Notes: a model not told the origin generated them from the letters alone. Shown: positions 26,101 through 36,345, numbered from the stretch's first letter. The stretch is 64,000 nt of DNA from Ophiura sarsii (GCA_035610835.1 CM069444.1:4825172-4889171); one strand, 5' to 3'. Program-made: numbers and translations.

Positions 26101-29100
26101 CATGATATGCCTAACAAAGCGGGCATTTCAAAAGTGTATTTCACACACGGGTGCCCACACTGGTGCAGTAAAGCTATCGGATTTTGGACCGGACAGAAAT
26201 CATAACCTTCCCACAATGCATTATATATTTATGTTTTGGAGCTTTTAAAAGTGATATTTCCCTCTATAACATGAATCGTTAGTGAAAAAAATAACATAAA
26301 TTGATAAAGCAGAACTAGAACTTTGCAATGGTGTGTTTTATTTTACTAACGATTCATGTTTACCCAGTTTATTCTGAACCAGGAATGGGAACCATGTACT
26401 AAATTATGAGAGTGCACGTTTGATTAGACATAGTAATGCGACCAGCCACAATGGTTTCTGGGAAGCTCCTCTTTTCTTCTCTTAGAAGACCCTGTATACT
26501 AATGTACCAGTTTGCTTTATCATTGTATTCCAGGCTTTCTCTAACAATGGGCAACCAACAATCACTGTGAGAAGCGATAACGAGCAGGACCCCGAAATGC
26601 TCGGTGCAGCTGAAGGTCTGAGCTGTGCGGACATAGCCATGGCTAATTTAATGTTATCCTGCAGAGAAGAAGGTAAGTCGGGCGAAAATCTTTTATTCTA
26701 ATTTTCAAAAAATAAATTAAAAAATCGGCTGCTGATGCAACGACTATTTGTTTTTAGAATTCGATTTTTGAACATTTTGGGCAAGTTTTTGAAGAAAGAA
26801 AAAAAGCAATTTAAAAGAAATTGTGTTTTGTTGTTGAATGTTTCGAAAATTGTTGATAGTTTCCCTCAAATTCCCGAAATTTGTGTTTAAAAAATCAAAA
26901 ACAAAAAACGCCTGACCGAGCAACCCTACCTAAGAGGTACGTTTGCCCGTAGAACAGGGTTTTTTCGTAGCCTCTGCTTAGATATATTTCTCAAAAAATG
27001 ACGAAATTATGACCGTGTAATAATTTGAGTAAAACAGTCGATGAAAGTGAAAACCAAGTCATCAGTGGTGTTGTCGTACCTGTACGTTCCTATAGGCTAC
27101 CTGAACACAATTTCAAACAGTCATTATAGCAAACAAATGTCTGAAAAGAATCTTGAATGGCTTAAATACGCCCAGAGATCATCTAAATTCAAAATTTCTC
27201 GGGACCCTGCACCACACCGCAAGACACACTCCCATCGCTGCGCTTATGGCCACCCCAACCTTCTAGAAATTAAGTGTAATATTATTAGGCAAACATGATT
27301 TACGACTACATCACTACAAGTCATGATATGGTTCATTCTATTCCGCGCAAATCATGATATGGTTCATTCTATTCCGCGCAAATCATGATATGGTTCATTC
27401 TATTCCGCGCAAATCATATTTTAAACAAACGAATGATGGATGTGTCCATTCAGAAAAAGCCCACCAGATCGGGTTGCTGTTTCTACGATACGCCTCCTTA
27501 ATATTTGACTATGGAGGATGGCCTATGCAATCCCCCCAATGTTATGCATGATAAAATGCTCACCGTCACATACGGCGATCAGTCCTTGCGCTCTCGTTGC
27601 GCTGAAAAAAGTATCAAAACGCCATGCAAAACGCAGTAAGGTCTCTAAGAACCGATTGGGGACGCATGTGGACACCATCTAGAGCGGGTTAGGGTCTTCA
27701 TGAGCGCCATACAAAGCGCCGCGCTTGTTTACGCTCTGCTGCGATCAAGACAGTGCTTGTATTGCGATTTTAAGCGTTACTAGTTTAAGGTTGGTGACTT
27801 TGGGGCAATCCCGAGGTACTAAAACAAAGTCAGCGATTTCAAACGAGAACCTTAGAATAGTCCGTACAAAGTCACCAACCTTAAAACATGATAGTCACTT
27901 TATTAGTTTCCATATATGTAACCGTTATAATAGTCAATCAGGTAGTCAGTGGTAGAAAATTATCACTTAGAGATACTTGTAATCCCTCCATAGTCCTGTA
28001 TATTTAAGATCTCTTAGTTCTTATGAAAAGCAAATTTGACTTTTGCCGCGGTTCTCTGGGGTAGAGTTAAAACTAATAGCGGTCTAGGTCTGGTTCTGGT
28101 TAATTAGAGGGTATGTTTCTCCAAGAAATCAGCCTGACTTTTATTGTTTATAGTCTGTTTAAGAGATATCTGTAATTTAGAATGGTTTTAATTGACCTAT
28201 GGTACGTTTTGTCTCTTAGAATTGGCCAAATGAATAGCACTTAAGAGTCATTTTGAGGCTGGTGCAGCCACTGGTCAATCATCCCCCAATGCCAACAACA
28301 CATTTACGCCACTGAAAATAAGTTGAGAGTTGATCGGGGGTTGTATAACAAGGTTTAGCTCGTAAAGCTTTATATCCGTCTTTTTTTCTTGGCATTCAAG
28401 ATGGATGGGAAGATTACGAATGTGACGATGCGGAGGAGGGCGTCAACTATGAATACGTAGAGGAAGAGGTGGAAGACGGTTCTCACATGGCAAGGCTACA
28501 GGTCCAAATCGGCGACGACGACGGCGATGAACGAGGTTTCGCTCGCGACAACAACGCAGCGCAACTTAGAGTGTTCGCCGGCGAGCCATACACGGTGTGG
28601 TGTTATTCCAGCCAACGGGTAAGTGTTTCAGTAATAGGCCTATTAGTATTATATCATTACAGATTAGACCAAGTAAAATAAATAACATGTTTCTCGTCCC
28701 CGCGTGCATCAATTTGTCACCTAAATGACCTCTATTGACCATATGTGACCCCTCATGTTACCCCCATGCCATGTTACCTGTATCTAATTGGTGCCTTAAA
28801 TCATGAGATATTTTCATTGTTCTAAACAGCAGAGACATACATTTTGGATTGTTGAAAAATGTTTAAATCCAGTAAATTATCATTTAATATGGCAAGATAA
28901 GTGTTGCCTGTTACATGATATTACAATAGAATAATTTAAAAAAGAAAGAAATTACGGTATTTTCACATGCAAATTAGGTAGTCCCAATAACCAGTGGTTC
29001 CGGGGACTCTTCCCCGAAACTGATGGTTCCGGGGAACTCATCTCCGAAACAGATGGTTTTGGGGAACACTTCTCCAAAACTGTTGGTTCCGGGGACTCTA

Positions 29101-32100
29101 CCCCGAAAGAGGTTGTTTCGGGGAACTGTATACCCTAAAACAGTGATTGGAGAACTGAGTTTCGGGAGCTCTCCGGGAGAGCTCCTGTAGCTCTCCCAGT
29201 CTTTTCACATGCAAATTAGGTAGTCACCAGAAAGACCATTCCGGGAATTGTGGGTTTCAGGAGCTCCCCGGGGGAGCTCCTGAAGCTCTCCCAGTATTGG
29301 CATGCAGATTTATGTAAATTAGGTAGTCCCCAGTAAGCTTCTTTCAGGGGACTGGTTTCATGAAGGGCTCTGGATACAATTCATCGACATCGACTATGAT
29401 GATAACATCTTGCATCTCAATTGTTTTGCAAAAAAACACACTTTTATAATTAAGCTAGAAAATACTTGGCGGCTAATACTTGGTTCAACAAAGTCTTGTA
29501 GGTATTGCGTGCTGCAATTATCAAAACTTAAGATATTTTTGATCCATGGCAATTTTGTAAAATGCATGCAAGATACAAATGTTTATGACATATAGCAACG
29601 TCATCGAAACTAGGCAGTCATTAAGCAGTTTTTTGTTACGATCGACCACGTTCTAAGTGTAAACACAGACGTGCGGTTGACATTTGGTAGAATACAAAAT
29701 AGGACGATTTACCCGATTGTAGTCCCCAGAACCCAAATAGGTGGGAACTCTTGTCCAAAACTGGTGGTTCCGGGGAACTCTTCCCCGAAACGGGTGGTTC
29801 CGGGGAACTCATCCCAAAGGTCATTGACATTTCATTGGCACGTTTTAGCCTTTAGGAATTATTGATGACCGATTGAGATGATGAGGGCTATACAACTAAT
29901 ATTAATTATTCCAACGAAGTAAAGCTTATATATAATTGTATTACAAAAGTATGATGCTTTTATTTAAAATTGTCAACATGCTTTCCATAATATGCATAAA
30001 GCTTTGCTTTTCTTAACAACAAATTCAATTTGTGTTTCAATGAAGGTTCAGAATTCTGCTCTATGTGTAGATCAATGGCCATAAGTATAAGTGAGCCTCT
30101 TCATTCTCCACACTTCTTGGTTTTCCTGCTGTTCCTAGATCAGTTGCTGTCATTCTAAGTATTATCTAGATATAGAAAATCACTTTTGAGGTGTGCTTCA
30201 TCCATTTCAACTGTATTTTCTGTCATTTTCCAGGTCATTGCAGACAGTTACTGTGTGCATGTGATTCAAATACTAGTAGCTGTTGTTCATGCACTGGTTG
30301 GTTCCCTAGGTATTCATACACATAGAGAGACAGTGCATAGTTGCTCATTGGAGCATAGGGCACAGGGAACCTGGTCGTTAAGGACATCTTCCCCGCTAAC
30401 GGGGACTTATGCAACACTTTCATAACAAGTTCCCGCTAGTGGGGACTAGATCCTCTATCCACTTCCCCGCTAGCGGAGGAACATTTAGGACTTCTCTGTT
30501 AGCGGAGACCTCTTACCTGCTCACAGGCCCAGTTCCCCGCTAGCGGAGCCTCATGTATGATTTACTTCTGCTTGTTGTTGAGTGCTCCGCTAGCAGGGAA
30601 TAGCTCCCTGTTACCGGGGAACTCCCCGCTTGTGGAGACCAGAACCCCGTACGTTCTCCAGTAGTGGGGAGAACACTTGAATTAAGTCCAAACATGTTTC
30701 GGGAGAGCTCGCCCGAAACCAATAGTTTTTACTCTTCATCTTGCACGTTTTCAGGTTGCTGAATCCGAATACGATGAAACGCTCCTTGAGATGACACTGG
30801 ACGGTGACGTCATTGATCATGACGAACGGTTAATATACTCCTCCGGAGTATCCTACTACGACGATAGTTCTAACGGGGAGAATGATGGACGTCCGTATAT
30901 TATCGTTGAGCTTACGGCGCACACAGACGACAATGGTAAACGACTGGCATGCACGGTGGATACTACGGGAGATAGAGAGGTGGGACTGGGAGAAGCATCT
31001 TTGACTTTGCAAGGTGGGTACACGGTTAACTGATGATGTCTATTATAGGTCTGTAAACATGGTAAATGCGTTGAGTCATTTTATTAGTAAGTAAGGATAA
31101 CCAATGCACGCGCAATGATTGCGCAGTAACAGCAGCAGCAACAGCTGCAATGACAGCAACAGCTGCCACAGCTGCAATAGCTGCCACAGCTGCAATAGCT
31201 GCAACAGCTGCAACAGCTGCACCAGAAGCAGAAGCTACAACAATAACAATGAGCGCGATTCTTGTAAGTCTTTCTATCAAAGCAACACTTGAGCGTGTTT
31301 TCCGTACCGTAAGTAATTACGGCCTTTATTGTGTATCAGAACAACTTTTAGATATGTCACAAGAGAACATCATATGCTCGTGCTTATGATAATTGTCATG
31401 AATCTACAATGCTGTTGTCTTAAGGCCCAATTTTTTGTCTCAGCAACCCGCACGCATTGCTTTTGTAAAATGAGTTTTCGCGCGTAGCCCTACGCGCGGC
31501 AGCCATTTTTAATATATTTTTTATATCATTATTATTATTTAATGGCAGCTTTGTGACTGAGATCTCACATTCAACTAACTTTGTGGTTAAGAGATAAAGA
31601 GAACACAAGCGTACAATGTGCATTGATCATGTCTGATTACTTTTAGTAAAAAGTAAACTTGGAATTATTTGAATATATCTGGATTTTTATAAAGCACTGC
31701 ACAGCACATAGCTTTTCAGCCAAAAGGTGCTGAGACAAAGTATTTAATGTTGTTGGCCTTAACTCTACTTAATATATAATTTTACGCAGTGGGTTGCCGT
31801 GTTGCAATGAATGTTCCTTGTGGTGGCGAATGCCTGGATGATTTCGATCTGATATGTAACGGCGAGGAAGACTGTCCCGGTGGTATCGACGAGATGGATT
31901 GTGGTAAGTAATTGAGAGACTAATTAGGCATAGCACAAGTCACGCCTCACAAACCTGCCACACACACATTTCGTGAACAATATTTTTAGGTAAACTTCAA
32001 ATCTAATTTATAAACAAACGAAGGTATAAGAAAGGGGATCTTTTCACTTTATATAATTTAGTTATGTTCTTGAAGTTGTGGGGGAGTGTTAATTCATTAA

Positions 32101-35100
32101 CCCTCCTAGAAATATTTAAAATAACATATTGTATTTCAGTGGTTTTAATACAGTGCGTGAAATCTACTACTTTTCCCATTGAGTGCACACACAGAAAACA
32201 CCCCTGTAAGAAATGCATTTTCCTCAAGTGCTACATTCCATATATGGAAATGCCCTTACCATATATGATAGCCCTGCTCTTCAGCTACATCCACATACAT
32301 GTACTATTCTAAATTTATTTCCATAACTCGAGATTAGACTGTTGAAACGAATCCACATATTTTGCTCAAAATACCTCATTTTTTGGCAAAATTCCTTATT
32401 TGTGGGCACATTTTAAACAGTAGATAATTGTGATACTACACATTCCTGGGAATCTATTGGTATAATTGGATTTTCAAAACAGTGAGTGTAGCACATGCGC
32501 ATTTTGACATTTATCGGGACATTTATGTATAATTTGATATAAATCAATGGTTACCATGGTTACAATTAAAAAGCACATTGTGAATGCATTTATGAATACA
32601 ATCATGTAAAAAAGAATAGAGCGTAAGGTACCTAATTTGCATTTTTTGAGATTTGACTAATTTGCATATTTGATATCAAACTGATTGTCAGTTTAAAAGA
32701 TACATCTTAGCACAGTTATTCATCATACCAAATGTCATTAGCTTACTACCTACAGAACTTGAGATATTTAGTTTACACATATTTAATTAGCTTTTTTTTA
32801 GAATTTCCACATTACAGATTGAATTTTTCCAAATATAGTGAATTTTCAGGAACCTGATGTATATACAAATACGGAATAAAATACACTTCTGATTTTCCAT
32901 CAGCTGATAAACATGTAAGGAGTGTGATGATTAATACATGTTTTAGTCATTTTAAGAACACGGTTGTTAAAATAAAGAGGGTCAACATTGAAGAAGAACA
33001 AAAATTGTGGCTCAAAATGGCATATTGTGGCAGGTTTTCGACTACTTTTGGAGATTTTCAAATGACCATATCACCAGAATGCATTAATCGATTAACATTA
33101 TTCTTGCACCAAATTAGATCTGTTTCCAATATCTTTAAAATGACAGATGGGCACACCCCATATAGAGGGGTTTGGATTTCCGCACTTTTTAGGTTCAAAT
33201 GATCATCGGAACTCCAGACAATATCTATCATACAAAAAATCTACCTAGACCAAATATATTTATAAACTCTCCCTAGAAGGGTTCGGAAATCCAGATTTGT
33301 TCCCCGATCAATTTGGACCGGAAATCCTGATTCTTTTACAATTTGCTCTCGTAAATCTCTGGAATGTAGCCCGATGTTTTCCCAAGTTAGATATTGTACC
33401 TTCCCATTTGTAGTATTGATCATTATTTATTTATATTGTAATATATTTATAATGCAAATCTGTGTCTCTTATTTATATGTATCATTGTAAAGCGCTCTGA
33501 GGGATTGTGATCCACAGTGCGCTATATTAACACTGTTTTTATTATCAATATCAATATCAATATCAATATCAATATCAATATCAATATCAATAATCAATAT
33601 CAATATCAATATCAATATCAATATCAATATCAATATCAATATCAATATCAATATCAATATCAATATCAATATCAATATCAATATCAATATCAATATCAAT
33701 ATCAATATCAATATCAATATCAATATCAATATCAAAATATATTTATAATGCAATTCCGTGTCTCTCTTTCATCCGCATAGATGACAGGTGCGATAGATTG
33801 TTTGATGACGAGGACGGTGGCGAATTCACCTCACATGGTGGATTTGAAGACGGCGAAGACTACGCCAATAACCTCGACTGCCATACGCTGATCCGGGCCC
33901 CACAGGGAAAAGTGGTCTCGTTGGAGTTCCCCGAGTTCTCCCTTGAAGCGCAAAACGACTGTGAATGGGATTACGTCGAGGTGTACGAGGGTTCATCAAT
34001 GAGTGGGCGTCCTATTGGACGATTCTGTGGTTCGGATAGTCCTCGCAGGATCGTATCACGTGGAAAAGAGCTACTAGTGTCCTTCCATACTGATAGTTCC
34101 CAGACTGATGCTGGTTTTCTTGCTAGCTATGACTTCGTGGATGCCCGCGATGGAGGAGGTAAGCCGATGGCCGATGCCTGGGGTTGTATATTGATATGGT
34201 GTGATTAAAGGTTTATTATGTGATCTTTTCTAGGGTACGCCCTCAATCCTCGAAGATAAATTGGAAGCAGATTTTCTTGCAGATTTATTTATCTGATCAT
34301 AAATCATAAATATATTTAGAGCGATACAATTCTTAATAACCTCAAAATCATAGTTTTAGAGTGAATTTTAGAGTAAAATTTGAAGAAAAAAATAGATTGT
34401 ACCGCTCGGTACAATCTATTTTCAAACCATGATTTTGAAGCAATTAGGAATCGTATCGATCTGTAACTTATAAGATCTTTATGATTTATGATAAAAAATG
34501 CAAATCTACAAAAAAATCTGCTTTCATAGTAAAAATCAATGAAAGAGGGCGCTACTTAGAAAAGATCACATAATAATAATAATATGCCTTTAATATAGTG
34601 ATGGGGTGGTTGAGAAGGGTGAGGGGCATGAACGAAATGTGCATTCAACTTCGAAGTTGACGGGAATGATCAACATAAGTAGGGATCATTTGATGAGTGC
34701 TTTTATCAACCAAAAAGGGGCCGTGCAGTGGGAATACCACATTCTGCCCTGGCTTAATTGGGACATACAAGTGAGACAACCAATTTCCCAAAAGGGTTTC
34801 ATCAAACCAAGAAGGGTGGGTGGTCGTTGGGGGGGGGGGGGGTATAGTGGTGAGGATAGATTTATCAACGGGGTCATCCAACATAACAGTACCATCTTCC
34901 ACGCAGAGAGGATAAAAACATTGAAATAAGAACGGATATCTGATTGCTATCACGTGTATCTTGTCTTGAAGGTTAAAGGGGCATTAAGAGATGTGGTGGA
35001 GGCAGCGCCCTCAATTACAATTACGTATTAAGCGCTTCCACAGCATTCATAATATTGGTTGTCCATATTCGCCTGACGATTGGACAAAATTACCGTATGG

Positions 35101-36345
35101 GATTGTCCATGAAAGTAGCGATAATATTCCGGAAGGTCTATACCTCTGTGAATTTTTAGTAGATTAATATGTTTACATACAAGCGTACTCCAATGAGTTG
35201 TCGATACCGGCAACTTCCAACATTTATCGAGCAGAAGGTAAAATCACCCTGAATTGTCACCGTTTTTGTTATTACTGAAACAGCGCTAAATACAACTTTG
35301 CGAGGAAGACAATCTCTCACCAACACCAGCGCAATCCTGTCCATCACACACGGGTTATTATTAGACACACCGGATGAAAACACGTTTGTTTTTCTGTGGG
35401 TCGAGTCATCCACTGATGATGCCCGGTATACTCGGATAATCGGAAACAATCGGAACAGATCGAATATGTTCGGATTTGAAATGGTATATAGATTTCTATT
35501 TTATTCTTGTCCTATTCCTCCACAGGTAACAGAACTGGTGTTATTGACGCTTACGCGGGTGCGTTCAACGGCTTTGTTGACATGAGAGTGCCTGTAGACG
35601 CCCCTAATTGGAGAGTAACACTGACATTTGATCGCAAGCTTCGTTCTCTTAAGGTGAGACATGGCATGATTGATTCATAAGCACCAAGTTTACACTGAAA
35701 AAGTGGTTATATTCAACATGTTCAATACAACATCCAAATTGCCCTTCCCCAATCTGAGTTAATTTCTGAGAAATATTAACTTTTCTTTCTCTACTCTGTC
35801 CGCGTCCCTAAATTGAGTTGAAAAGAGTTATCACCAAATTTGGTCCCAAACTTAAGTATCAAAACTAGAAATGTGACCTTCTTTTCGTCACAGAAATTAG
35901 CATTAAAAGGTTTCGGAATATAAAAAACAGAGCCGGTTGGATTTTTGAAAAGTATGGAGGACGCGTACGTTTTTCCTGTAATTTGTCAAAATGTTCAGTT
36001 ATTTCAAAACCTTTGAAATATTACACACACAAAATGGAGAATATGTAATTAAAAGGTCGAGTACGTAAGAGCAGGGTCTATCCCCACTTGGCTTTTGATA
36101 CACATTTGTCAAAAATTACATAATTGATGATGTTTTTGTTGTTGTTAACATTGCAGATTACCGGGACCTGCGAAGCCGCTGTAGTTCGTAAAAGGCGCAA
36201 GGCAACGCAATGGATCATCGAGAATAAACCCGGTAGGGGTGGTCTGGAAGGGGGAGAGTTCTTGTACATGGAGTTCACAGCCATCACTAGCCCCAGCCGG
36301 CAAAGGAAAGGCGCCCACGCCCAAGTGGTCTTTGAAAGGCGTTAA
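17061..36345 (+). CDS. Gene A: secreted astacin-family zinc metalloprotease with Ig-like, LDLa, CUB and CBM2-like domains (12 exons, complete)
   Basis: Joining 17061-17171, 19809-20010, 22865-22979, 23328-23394, 23607-23810, 26534-26672, 28401-28618, 30755-31013, 31790-31903, 33781-34158, 35526-35653 and 36157-36345 gives 2124 nt, one open frame of 707 residues. Every intron has AG/GT-type ends and phases match. Seen in order: hydrophobic signal peptide (about 1-23), propeptide with FEGDM (51-55; Asp54 is the expected zinc-blocking residue), astacin domain (about 86-277) with HELGHALGFFHE (171-182; zinc His171, 175, 181, catalytic Glu172) and SVMHY Met-turn (226-230), Cys123, 144, 163 and 276 at the usual disulfide positions, acidic linker (280-320), Ig-like domain (about 325-438), six-Cys LDLa (441-476), CUB (480-600), and a CBM2-like domain (603-690). 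Astacins are secreted endopeptidases activated by propeptide removal. The CUB and LDLa domains suggest protein or matrix binding; the substrate is unknown. The ATG has A at -3 and G at +4. Confidence 0.93.
17436..18460. repeat. Tandem duplication of about 520 bp in gene A intron 1
   Basis: The block from TGTAAAACTGTTGAACACTT through GGCCAGGAGCATAAGAAATG occurs twice (about 17460-17920 and 17940-18435). It is rich in TTGAACAC and GTGTTCAA words on both strands. Confidence 0.75.
18521..18911. mobile_element. TTAA-flanked foldback MITE, copy 2 (gene A intron 1)
   Basis: Same termini, TTAA flanks and foldback structure as 16022-16368. Not seen at the matching place in gene B intron 1. Confidence 0.85.
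19375..19640. repeat. TTTCGAGTT array with inverted return (gene A intron 1)
   Basis: About 120 bp of 21-bp units of GAGTTTCGAGTTACTATCTTC type run into the inverse word AACTCGAAA, forming one large potential hairpin with smaller ones inside. The same structure is in gene B at 52640-52970. Confidence 0.8.
19809..20010 (+). CDS. Gene A exon 2: propeptide and start of the astacin domain
   Basis: Residues 38-104 plus one base. Holds FEGDM (51-55), the astacin aspartate-switch motif, and then RWTDNTVPYEID (90-101), the conserved first beta strand of the mature protease. Cleavage probably falls near 82-89. The acceptor is TTTAG/GAC and the donor is ATAG/GTAATT, phase 1. The same exon recurs at 53177-53372. 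Confidence 0.9.
20320..21590 (+). pseudogene. LINE reverse transcriptase remnant split by a MITE (gene A intron 2)
   Basis: RT pieces in order: CGVPQGTKLGPGIF and RFVDDLTLAE (motifs B and C, 20330-20460), NDMLPKPTKCHC, then EIQNNLGWNIQVKNMISRAS (about 20915-20978), and after the MITE at 20995-21361 the C-terminal piece ESALRELNITSLADRRDLLV (about 21420). Frameshifts and a (GTTT)n tract at 20627-20672 show it is dead. Confidence 0.75.
20995..21361. mobile_element. TIR element of GGTTCT/AGAACC words
   Basis: Termini ACACGCTTAGAAA and TTTCTTAGAGTGT are inverted. The interior is almost entirely GGTTCTTTAAAGAACC-like palindromic words, and the outer 60 bp of each side are near-perfect inverted repeats. 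It interrupts the LINE remnant. Confidence 0.8.
21625..22637. mobile_element. Probable TIR element of GTTGTTTAAA words
   Basis: Starts ACACAGTAAAAAA and ends near TTTTCTCTGTG. Inside, GTTGTTCAAAGAAA repeats with a 32-bp period (21830-21990) and many GTTGTTTAAA or inverse words. The termini are weakly matched, so the borders are approximate. Confidence 0.55.
22865..22979 (+). CDS. Gene A exon 3: astacin helix A and first conserved Cys
   Basis: Residues 105-142 plus two bases. Contains MRHWELRTCIRFV (115-127), which matches the conserved astacin segment with the first disulfide Cys (Cys123). Enters in phase 1 and leaves in phase 2 at GG/GTGAGA. Its paralogue at 63712-63826 has the same length and phases. 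Confidence 0.9.
23328..23394 (+). CDS. Gene A exon 4: astacin GCWSYVG segment
   Basis: Residues 143-165. The GCWSYVG motif is a family hallmark, followed by a Gly-rich turn and Cys163. Cys144 and Cys163 are the expected second disulfide. It ends in phase 0 at GTATGT. Confidence 0.9.
23607..23810 (+). CDS. Gene A exon 5: zinc-binding active site and Met-turn
   Basis: Residues 166-233, phase 0 at both ends. Contains the extended zinc signature HELGHALGFFHE followed by QSRPDRDEY, and the SVMHY Met-turn with Met228 and the zinc-ligand Tyr230. All catalytic residues are intact, so an active enzyme is expected. Confidence 0.95.
23811..25194. other. Gene A intron 5, first part: no gene recognised
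   Basis: Has a G run (24171-24182) and repeated RTCTCGTTGGYGC words in both orientations between 24550 and 24740. No exon-like frame. Confidence 0.4.
25195..25545. mobile_element. Internal part of a hAT-like MITE with three poly-G runs
   Basis: TTTTCGTAAAAGGTTGCCCC and the adjoining GTCACCTCRTGAATTT match, in reverse complement, the interior of the complete element at 40736-40995. G runs lie at about 25217, 25319 and 25493. Confidence 0.6.
25951..26223. mobile_element. MITE with TAATGCATTGTGGGAAGG termini (gene A intron 5)
   Basis: Perfect 18-bp terminal inverted repeat (TAATGCATTGTGGGAAGG) enclosing 273 bp. A second inverted pair, AACATGAATCGTTAGT, follows at 26269-26361. Confidence 0.7.
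26534..26672 (+). CDS. Gene A exon 6: end of the astacin catalytic domain
   Basis: Residues 234-279 plus one base. After the Met-turn it continues AFSNNGQPTI and ends DIAMANLMLSC, matching the C-terminal astacin segment with the last disulfide Cys (Cys276). An extra Cys (Cys264) has no obvious partner. Acceptor TTCCAG, donor AAG/GTAAGT, phase 1. Confidence 0.88.
27321..27413. repeat. 31-bp tandem repeat, three units
   Basis: TCATGATATGGTTCATTCTA TTCCGCGCAAA repeats three times with no change. Confidence 0.85.
27784..27885. repeat. Hairpin with 19-bp perfect arms
   Basis: TTTAAGGTTGGTGACTTTG at 27784-27802 pairs with its exact inverse at 27867-27885. Possibly a small MITE. Confidence 0.65.
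28401..28618 (+). CDS. Gene A exon 7: acidic linker and first half of an Ig-like domain
   Basis: Residues 280-352. The first 40 residues are rich in Asp and Glu. The exon then carries LRVFAGEPYTVWCYS, which looks like Ig strands A-B with the B-strand Cys. It starts in phase 1 after TTCAAG and ends in phase 0 at GTAAGT. Splicing to exon 8 completes the fold. Confidence 0.82.
28975..29370. repeat. TTCCGGGGA/TCCCCGAAA hairpin array (gene A intron 7)
   Basis: Repeated GGTTCCGGGGACTCTTCCCCGAAAC-type units, each a short hairpin, then GGGAGAGCTCC palindromes. Two further units lie at 29745-29815. Confidence 0.75.
30385..30720. repeat. CCCCGCTAGCGGGG palindrome array (gene A intron 7)
   Basis: At least nine 14-20 bp near-palindromes of the form CCCCGCTAGCGGGG at about 30-45 bp spacing. 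It ends in a GGGAGAGCTCGCCCGAAAC unit about 40 bp before exon 8's acceptor region. Confidence 0.8.
30755..31013 (+). CDS. Gene A exon 8: second half of the Ig-like domain
   Basis: Residues 353-438 plus one base. RLACTVDTTG followed by GEASLTLQ resembles Ig strands F and G with the F-strand Cys. An intron splitting an Ig domain in phase 0 is unusual but the frame is open throughout. Assignment to the Ig fold is by pattern only. Confidence 0.82.
31126..31225. repeat. CAGCTGCAA-type trinucleotide-related repeat
   Basis: Repeats of GCAACAGCTGC. Ala/Val/Thr frames on both strands result from it. Confidence 0.85.
31790..31903 (+). CDS. Gene A exon 9: LDL-receptor class A domain
   Basis: Residues 439-476 in a single symmetrical phase 1-1 exon. 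Six Cys (441, 449, 453, 461, 467, 476) and the acidic calcium-binding end GGIDEMDC match LDLa. Such exons are typical shuffling units. It is likely a calcium-dependent ligand-binding module. Confidence 0.9.
33440..33766 (+). mobile_element. Short LINE 3' tail with (ATATCA)n and a target duplication at the exon 10 acceptor
   Basis: AATATATTTATAATGCAA occurs at 33440 and again at 33736, continuing with similar TCYGTGTCTCT. Between them is a retroposon tail: AAAGCGCTCTGAG and GTGCGCTATATTAA (an L2/CR1-like 3' end) then about 32 units of ATATCA (33541-33735). The right-hand duplicate runs into the polypyrimidine tract of exon 10. Confidence 0.75.
33781..34158 (+). CDS. Gene A exon 10: CUB domain
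   Basis: Residues 477-602, again phase 1-1. CUB features are NNLDC (506-510), NDCEWDYVEVY (535-545), RFCGS (557-561) and a late Gly-Phe pair. Cys480-510 and Cys537-559 are the likely disulfides. CUB domains after an astacin domain are known in tolloid and BP10 proteases. Here the acceptor lies 45 bases after a long hexanucleotide repeat. Confidence 0.92.
34205..34594. mobile_element. TTAA-flanked foldback MITE, copy 3 (gene A intron 10)
   Basis: Begins TTAAAGGTTTATTATGTGATC and ends GATCACATAAT...CCTTTAA, only 47 bp after the exon 10 donor. About 390 bp, non-coding, strongly self-complementary. Confidence 0.83.
35526..35653 (+). CDS. Gene A exon 11: first half of a CBM2-like domain
   Basis: Residues 603-645. 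The segment NWRVTLTFDRKL resembles the conserved Trp and beta strands of carbohydrate-binding module family 2. The acceptor CCACAG/GT is good and the donor is GTGAGA in phase 0. Domain naming is tentative; the exon itself is well supported by frame. Confidence 0.78.
36157..36345 (+). CDS. Gene A exon 12: C-terminal half of the CBM2-like domain and stop
   Basis: Residues 646-707 then TAA. TQWIIENKPGRGGLEGGEF fits the CBM2 pattern of a Trp strand, an Asn turn and a late Gly-rich segment. The last residues are basic. The acceptor is ACATTGCAG after a T-rich tract. No transmembrane segment or GPI-like tail is seen, so the product should be secreted. Confidence 0.8.
   Translation: MTGTCEAAVVRKRRKATQWIIENKPGRGGLEGGEFLYMEFTAITSPSRQRKGAHAQVVFERR

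Noticed and set aside
31026..31389. Ala/Val/Ile-rich membrane-like frames on both strands
   Set aside because: Translation of a CAGCTGCAA repeat in intron 8. No start, splice or domain support.
33469..33780. Long (Leu-Ile) or (Tyr-Gln) frames
   Set aside because: Translation of the (ATATCA)n tail of a retroposon.
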